Below are positions 57,844 to 64,000 of a stretch of 64,000 nucleotides of DNA, piece by piece (positions within the stretch are counted from its first letter, which is position 1; each line of letters opens with the position of its first letter). The position numbers and the translations under genes were made by a program. The notes beneath the pieces were generated by a model that ran no database searches, was not told the DNA's origin, and worked only from the letters and a program-made list of their open reading frames with translations. This DNA comes from Monilinia fructicola (Eukaryota > Ascomycota > Leotiomycetes > Helotiales > Sclerotiniaceae): positions 1,012,001 to 1,076,000 of the forward strand of contig VICG01000016.1 in assembly GCA_008692225.1 (NCBI GenBank), read 5' to 3'.

Positions 57844-58940
57844 ATGATCAAATCAACACAAATTGCCCGGCTGGATGGTATAGCGATGTCCGTCCAAATT
57901 TCCCAGAATTTGACTAACTTCGCAATACAGGCCTTATGTTGTGCGCATCAGTTGACGATGAGCAGGTGCGCAAGCTGATCCTATGCTGATTGTTGCGAGG
58001 CTGACCCAATTGCCTTCCAGACTGAAGCTTCTTTGGCTGAGATCAAATCGCAAGTCAAAATGATTCTCCGAAAAATGAATCGAAATTCCGCCGAGCAAGC
58101 CACTCTCGATAGTGGCCCATACACCCTGCAGTACGTTCTAGAAACACAATCTCATCAGAGTCGCCCGGAATAATCTCGTCTCTGATTGGTTCTATAGCAC
58201 TTGCTGTGAGATGCAACAAGGCCTAGAGCCATGAGACTTCTTAGATGTAGACCAGGTCACAAAATGGGATGCCAAAGTACGGTTTTGCGAGTGCAAGTCT
58301 CAAATTGTATAGCAATGAGATAGTAACATGTGAAAGTGGTCTATCTGGTGCTCCAGGGTATTCACTTTAAAAACTTCCACCGCTCCTTCTCATGTTTCCT
58401 CCTATGATTGATTAGCAATTGGACTTTTGAAGTTGGGCCACATTACTCATACCATTCTGACACCACCATAGTTATATGATTTCGAACGATATAGTTTTCC
58501 TCTGCATCTGCGAACGCTCATATCCACGGAAGCTTGCATTTACATACCTCTCTGATATTTGCACCGAATTCAACACCACATACCCCGCCTCTCAAGTACA
58601 CTCACCAACTTTACGACCATATGCCTTTATGGATTTTGATACTTTCATTTCGCGGACCAAATCCACATATTCCGATACCCGAGCAACTCAAAATCTCGAC
58701 AAGCTTAATGATGAACTTCGAGACGTCACCAAGGTCATGACCAAGAATATCGAAGACTTACTGTATAGAGGAGACAACCTGGAACGCATGGGAGAGGTTA
58801 GCAGCAGACTAAGAGAAGATAGCAAGAAATATCGCAAAGCTGCCAAAAGAATCAACTGGGAGTTAATGTTGAAACAATATGGACCAATTGGTGGACTGGG
58901 ACTATTCATGATTATCTTCCTCTGGTGGAGATTCTTCTGA
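57844..58940 (+). CDS. SEC22: R-SNARE Sec22, ER-Golgi vesicle fusion
   Basis: A v-SNARE of COPII and COPI vesicles between ER and Golgi. Four exons (57844-57877, 57931-57965, 58021-58130, 58472-58940) give 215 residues, the family length, with no frame break. The longin domain runs from MIKSTQIARLDGLMLCASVDDEQ across several introns to IVFLCICERSYPRKLAFTYL and FNTTYPASQV. The SNARE motif starts NLDKLNDELRDVTKVMTKNI, with the zero-layer Arg in LLYRGDNLERMGEV. A single C-terminal membrane anchor follows (GPIGGLGLFMIIFLWWRFF). The last intron is 341 bp, unusually long for this window. It is accepted because it restores PYTLHYMISNDIV. Confidence 0.92.
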
Positions 58941-61900
58941 TCCTCAGAGCTTTAATAGGCTTGGTTAAATAAATCTGGGCTTGGAGGAGGCGTTGGTGAT
59001 ATATACTGAAGGAGTTCTCGCAACAAGCGGCGGCAACTTTTCCCCCCATGTATAATGATTCCCAATACATCGCAAATTTATCGTTTTTTACAACATCATC
59101 TATCTATCTGATATGGTTAGCCATATTTTGAAGAAGTGTGTACTCGGATTTCACTTACGCCCGACTTTAGTAAACGCTCAAAGACAAAAATCTCTTGTGA
59201 GGATCCCCTTGAAAACAACGAACCGCAAGTCATCTGGTAGTGTTCCCAAGAGCCAGCAATTTTTCATTTTTTTGGTAAGCACGATGGACCAAATGGATAA
59301 AAAATATAAGGAATAGGTATGCTTCGCTAGAAGTATGAGATGGAGTTACGCGAACATAAGGAGCTTCTTTCATTGCTGATCAAGAGAGACTCGTAACGAG
59401 GAGAGAGTGTCAGTGGAACCGACACCAGTAGTAAGGCTAAAATCAACAACGGATACCAAGCATATATCGAAGACACTTCTACAAAGAAATGCATGGAAAC
59501 GGATGCAAGTGCATTCAAAGCGAGGCAGGTACCTCTTCATTATAAAATCAGAATCGCTCATCTTGGCTTTCTGGATGAATTTAGTGTTGTTAGACTCTCG
59601 CTGTCAATTGCCAGTGAATTAGCAGTCTCGGAGATGGAAGCATACACCTAGCCCGTCCGTGCAGATGTATAAAGTTCAGTATTGGAACTGGTATGGAAAT
59701 GAGAGTTCGTCGCATCATCAAATTTATCGTATTGTCAAGTGCGGGTACCACAAAACATCGACTCCCACCGGTCAAGCTACCTCTCCTCTCCTCTCCTCCA
59801 ACTCCCAAATTCCATCTACCTACTCAGCACCCTCCATCAACAACTTTTCGCCTTGAACATCAATCCTATCAATCCTTGATTAAATTTCCATGCGGAACTC
59901 ACCTCCCAATCTCCAAAAGAAGAAGATTCTCCATAACACTTCTGACTTGTGTTTTCGCCATTGTCATGCATGAACCCCCCTTCCACTTTGTCACATATTT
60001 GGCAATTTTCTTGCCCAATTCTATGATGATATCAGGTCGACTCTTGTGGTAGAGCAGTTCTGAAGAATAGTCAATGTTAATCGCATTGCCGAGAGGCGTT
60101 ACCAGAATACCAGCCGAAAGCTAGAGAAATAATAATTTGCACTAGTTCATGCGATAATATCCACTTTGATGTTGGGTTTTCCGTCAAAATTAGCACGGGC
60201 TTTACAGTATTTTCAGCAAGGAGAACTTCATGCGGTCAGTTATTCCATATTGCGGCGGTAGTAGGTTCGAACGTACCAATATTTGACTATAAGATCCCGA
60301 GGTTTCTTCTTGGTGCGGCTCCAACGGCCCTGCCGCCGGCTCAATGTCATGGGCATCAAATTTTGCCTTTTTGAACATGGCATAGACAATTCCATGGTCT
60401 CGTGACATACTGAAAACATCATCATGTGGCTTTGAGACTTGATGCCCAACATTCCATCTTTTTGAAGTTTTGGCCCCTCTATTCTCATGTTAAGAGATCG
60501 GCGAGGTGTTCTGTATTCAAACATACATTCTAGCAGGTCAGACGTGAACCACACACGGAGGCAGATAGATAAGAAAACTTTAGGGCCCCTGCTGGGTTTC
60601 TCTGGTTTCTTGGGACGTGGTGTGCTATTGGGTTGGCGGGAGCAAAATGGTAACAAAGTCCTGAAGCTGGCACTGGTAGGCTTCAATCGTTGCTTCCCAA
60701 CACTGTTTCTGGAGTGGTGGAACATTTCGATGCATAAGCAAACATTTTAATTTCTGCGCGTTCATTCCCACTTGTACATAGCTGTTAAAACGACTGCCAC
60801 TATATTAGTTTTGGGGGACTTGGCAGGGATGATGCCATACCATTAAGAGAACTCTAGACGGGAACCATGGGCTGTGCGTTATTCGATCCAATTGCTTCGA
60901 TAATGTCAGGAAGTCTTTGGTGTTGATAGGTATCTTGAAAGTATATACCCATTGAAGGAGCTTGAGCGCTCTACTGAGCCAAGCCAAGCTGGCGCGCCTA
61001 AAATCGAGTTAGTATGTTACGTATTCTTGTTGCTAAGATTGAAAGAGAATTCGGAGTGTGCTACTTACCATTTAATGTACAAAAGTCAGTACATGGCAAT
61101 TAAGGACCAAAGATTGTCTTTGGTGCTCACGAGGATATTTGTGTTGGTGACAGATGTGGGAGTTGGTCTTGGATAGAATGGTCTAGCCATTCGTATAAAT
61201 GGAGATAGTAGAGGTACACCCATTCATTAATGTTGCGCGACTGGCTACCGATACTCCTGATGCTGGTGCTAAATAGGATGCAAATAGCCTATTTGTCTTT
61301 GAAGTCCCAAACTTGCCTCTGGAGTTCCTTGTAATAGTTTTTGGGAAAGTTCTTGGACGCCACAAGAGGCGATCTGGCCAAATTGTTATCAGCATCTGGA
61401 TCTCTCAATTTATTTAAACACAAGTGATATGGTTGAATAAGACTTAGTGTTCCTCGAGAATAAACAACTTTTGATATATGACCATCGCAGCTCATAGTAA
61501 TCCTCACCATTTAGCAGTGTTACCAAATGGTCGCATGTAGTATGACAACTAGAAAGATCTAAGCTATGTGTTAGTACTCACTGATCGCCGAATACTAGTA
61601 GAAGGTTATTGAATAATGGCATAGTGAGAGCAAGAAAAGTGCCTCTTGAAGACCTCTCAAGATGGAAGGTTGGAACACTTACGAAAGCCATTTGCATCAT
61701 AATATGTAGATGATTAGAATCCTAGGGATAATTTTAAGTTAGAGCAAAGTATCTGAATTGATAAAATTCAATTTTGTTGATGATATCGAAAGTTTGAAGA
61801 GGTTTGCAAACAGTTATTGTTTGTAAGATGTAAAAGGATGTGGGAGAAAAGCCAGTCGTATCCCCAGCCCTATCACTTAGTAAGACTAGCCAGTCTTCAA

Positions 61901-64000
61901 TATCACAACCAGTCATGTTTAAGGTTTTGTTTAGTCAATGACGGCCTGATGGCCTCGATATAGTTGTTACCTTGAGGGGAAAGCTTTTGGGAGAGGTACC
62001 TCATATAAGTTTGATTGAGAATGGAAGGATACAAGTTGTTCAAAAACAAAGACTGCATTGGGGCTCCAGTTGAATTTGTCTCGTGATTATTTGATCTTTT
62101 GTTCATACAATTTGTATTCGTTGATCAAGAAATACAGCCTGGAGGTTTGTGTCAAGGAGTTATTTTATTGCTCCTGTATTATCATGGTTGGCTCGATCAG
62201 TATTTCAAGTAAACAAGGGCTTGAGCTGACAGCTGCAATAAATATCACTGCCTCCTGTAGGATTTCTTCTTAAAGCTTGCCAAACAAGAAGCAATTTCAT
62301 CATGCCTTGCTATACCGTGATACTGGGTGTCAATATAGATAACAAGCCCTCACAAGATCTTTGTAGTTGTGTTAATAGGAGAACGATGATTCCAGACAAT
62401 ATATAAATTACTGGTTTCTCCATCCCCTCATACCTCCCAATGCAATTCCATCTTTCAGTGATTCTCTCCATAATCTCATCGAAATGTCAAGAATACAGTA
62501 TTGCTTTGATGACAGACATGACTGAAACTATTCTCTGACATCAAGAAAATTGGTGTGCCAAATATTTTACATACCCACTCTATCAATATATATTCTCAGT
62601 TTTGCACAACCCATCAGATCTTAAATATAAACATTTATCTAGAGTAAATCAGAACATCTTCACATCTTCAATTCGGCTCGGCTCATGTACAATCCGGCTC
62701 GCTTACATGAGCCGAGTAATCCTGACCCTTTTTTTATATTCTTGATGTCCTAGCATGAAAAACAATAGTCCAAATAAGTTTTTCGTTCTATTGGATTTCT
62801 TATGTTATGTTGATGTTTGATCATTCATTCTATAACATCATGGTAAGCTCATCGAAATATGCACTAGATGTTTACTTGAACCCATTTTAGATCGTTTTGA
62901 TTGCAGTACTTACATCTAGCTTAATGGATGGATATGATGATTAGAATAAGATTTTCGATCGCACTTTTTTGCATTGTATAACCAGGGAGTGAGAAGAAAT
63001 GATTGGGATAGATTTCTTCTTGTATTGGATTTGCAATGAATTCCTTTCGTGATATATCAACCGATTTTGCCATATCATGATAGCTTTGAGCTGGTATATA
63101 AATCAACTGGCCTCACAGCTTCCGCCGATCTCTTTCTGCTCTTAATGAATAGAGTAGACGAGGAGAACGAAAGGGGACTGGCTTATTTTTTGGACTTTTG
63201 TTATCCCCGTGTGAGAATGAATGCTGTGGATGTGTATCTTGTTTCTTTTGCTACATACCAAAATTGAATTGGTAGTGCTATGTATGGCAAATCAATATGG
63301 TATATATAGCAGGGTATCCGAAAAGCTGTCACCGATTTCGTTTTGTTCATCTTTCTAGCTTAATGGATAGAGTATATGAGCGAAATAAAATGGGATCGGC
63401 CTTTTTTTTTTCTCTCCAGATTTGAAGTCCTGGCGAGAGCAACGAGTAGCTGGGATTCTTTTTTGTTTTAGTACATTTCCAATAAGTTTTCTTATGTGTT
63501 GTCACTTGTGTCCTGACTGGAATTTAAGCATCATCATATTTGTGAAGGGAAAGTTTACCCCATAAATTGTCATTGGGCCAACCAGGAGCTAGAGGTCATA
63601 TTTGCCCCCCTTTTTCCTTACCATAAAGCTCCTCTAAACCTCAGCTTGACCCAGAATATATCATGTGCTTATTGCTCGTTTGAATCCACATCTTCTGCAC
63701 AATTCCCAATCTTCCCTCTCCTCCTCTCCACTACCACAAATTCAAATATCTACACCACATTCGCAATGGAAATCTATCCTTGCATTCACGTCACGTCATT
63801 TCTCACTCCAAACAGTTCTTTGTTGAGCAAGTTATTTGCGTTTGTAGTTAACGGTCTGATACTGCCACTCCAGATCTAAGAATTTGAGATTATGATAATC
63901 AGTGATGGCCTTTATCTACCGCCCAGTTGCTGTATTGCGCTTAGAAACACCATAGAATCGAATGCCGAGTTCTCGTTTGGTAACATCGGCAGGTCTCACA
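58941..64000. other. Region without an intact gene; broken minus-strand frames at 60.2-62.3 kb
   Basis: Between about 60200 and 62300 the minus strand shows a series of short protein-like frames (for example GAPMQSLFLNNLYPSILNQT, GCDIEDWLVLLSDRAGDTTG, QLDRITHSPWFPSRVLLMVW and SRDHGIVYAMFKKAKFDAHD) separated by stops or frame changes. They may belong to one intron-rich gene with sequence errors or to a decayed gene; I recognise no family. From 58941 to 60200 and from 62400 to 64000 nothing is called. Confidence 0.3.
62677..62716 (+). repeat. 13-bp perfect inverted repeat, 14-nt loop
   Basis: CTCGGCTCATGTA (62677-62689) and TACATGAGCCGAG (62704-62716) are exact reverse complements. CGGCTC also occurs in the spacer and just upstream. 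It could fold into a hairpin or be a binding site; nothing coding is adjacent. Confidence 0.6.

Noticed and set aside
1..64000. tRNA, rRNA or CRISPR features
   Set aside because: No GGTTCGAATCC-type tRNA arm in a plausible cloverleaf, no rRNA-like segment, and no regularly spaced identical repeats with unique spacers were seen. The 14-16 kb array is degenerate with no spacer structure.

Overview
This window is nuclear DNA of a filamentous ascomycete. The evidence is short introns of about 45-70 bp with GTAAGT/GTATGT donors, a Zn2Cys6 regulator, a GtaA-type secreted glutaminase, MYND-finger and PPR proteins, and an AT-rich repeat carrying a one-directional C-to-T/G-to-A mutation pattern typical of RIP (repeat-induced point mutation). 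A leotiomycete (Helotiales) is my best guess, but that is inference.

Layout. 0-4.2 kb: 3' end of a very large DUF3638-family protein. 4.5-6.4 kb: simple repeats. 6.4-9.1 kb (-): secreted glutaminase. 9.1-18 kb: gene-poor, with a MITE, a long microsatellite and a degenerate ~260-bp tandem array (14.0-16.2 kb). 18-26.3 kb: Zn2Cys6 regulator (-), MYND protein (+), divergent SUMO-like protein (-), and an unknown acidic protein whose start codon is split by an intron (+). 27.7-31.4 kb: PDX2-type glutaminase subunit of vitamin B6 synthesis (-), second MITE copy, lysophosphatidic acid acyltransferase (+). 32.1-39.4 kb: DNA polymerase alpha catalytic subunit (-), divergent from a PPR protein (+), with a shared promoter carrying three ACGCGAAA boxes. 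40.0-46.8 kb: a large uncharacterised protein with a fourfold internal repeat (-), divergent from an RRM protein (+). 49.8-50.8 kb (-): enoyl-CoA hydratase/isomerase. 51.8-53.7 kb: a RIP-mutated inverted repeat with two 162-bp LTR-like modules. 56.2-58.9 kb: unknown basic nuclear-type protein (-) and the SNARE SEC22 (+). 58.9-64 kb: no intact gene recognised.

The recognised genes are mostly housekeeping and do not form a pathway cluster. The most striking property of the window is that many conserved genes are interrupted only by single-base indels, mostly in homopolymers, while others (the DUF3638 gene, SEC22, the Zn2Cys6 gene) are clean. I read this as residual sequencing error rather than gene death. 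Coordinates of affected genes therefore span the whole gene, with the lesion named in the text.
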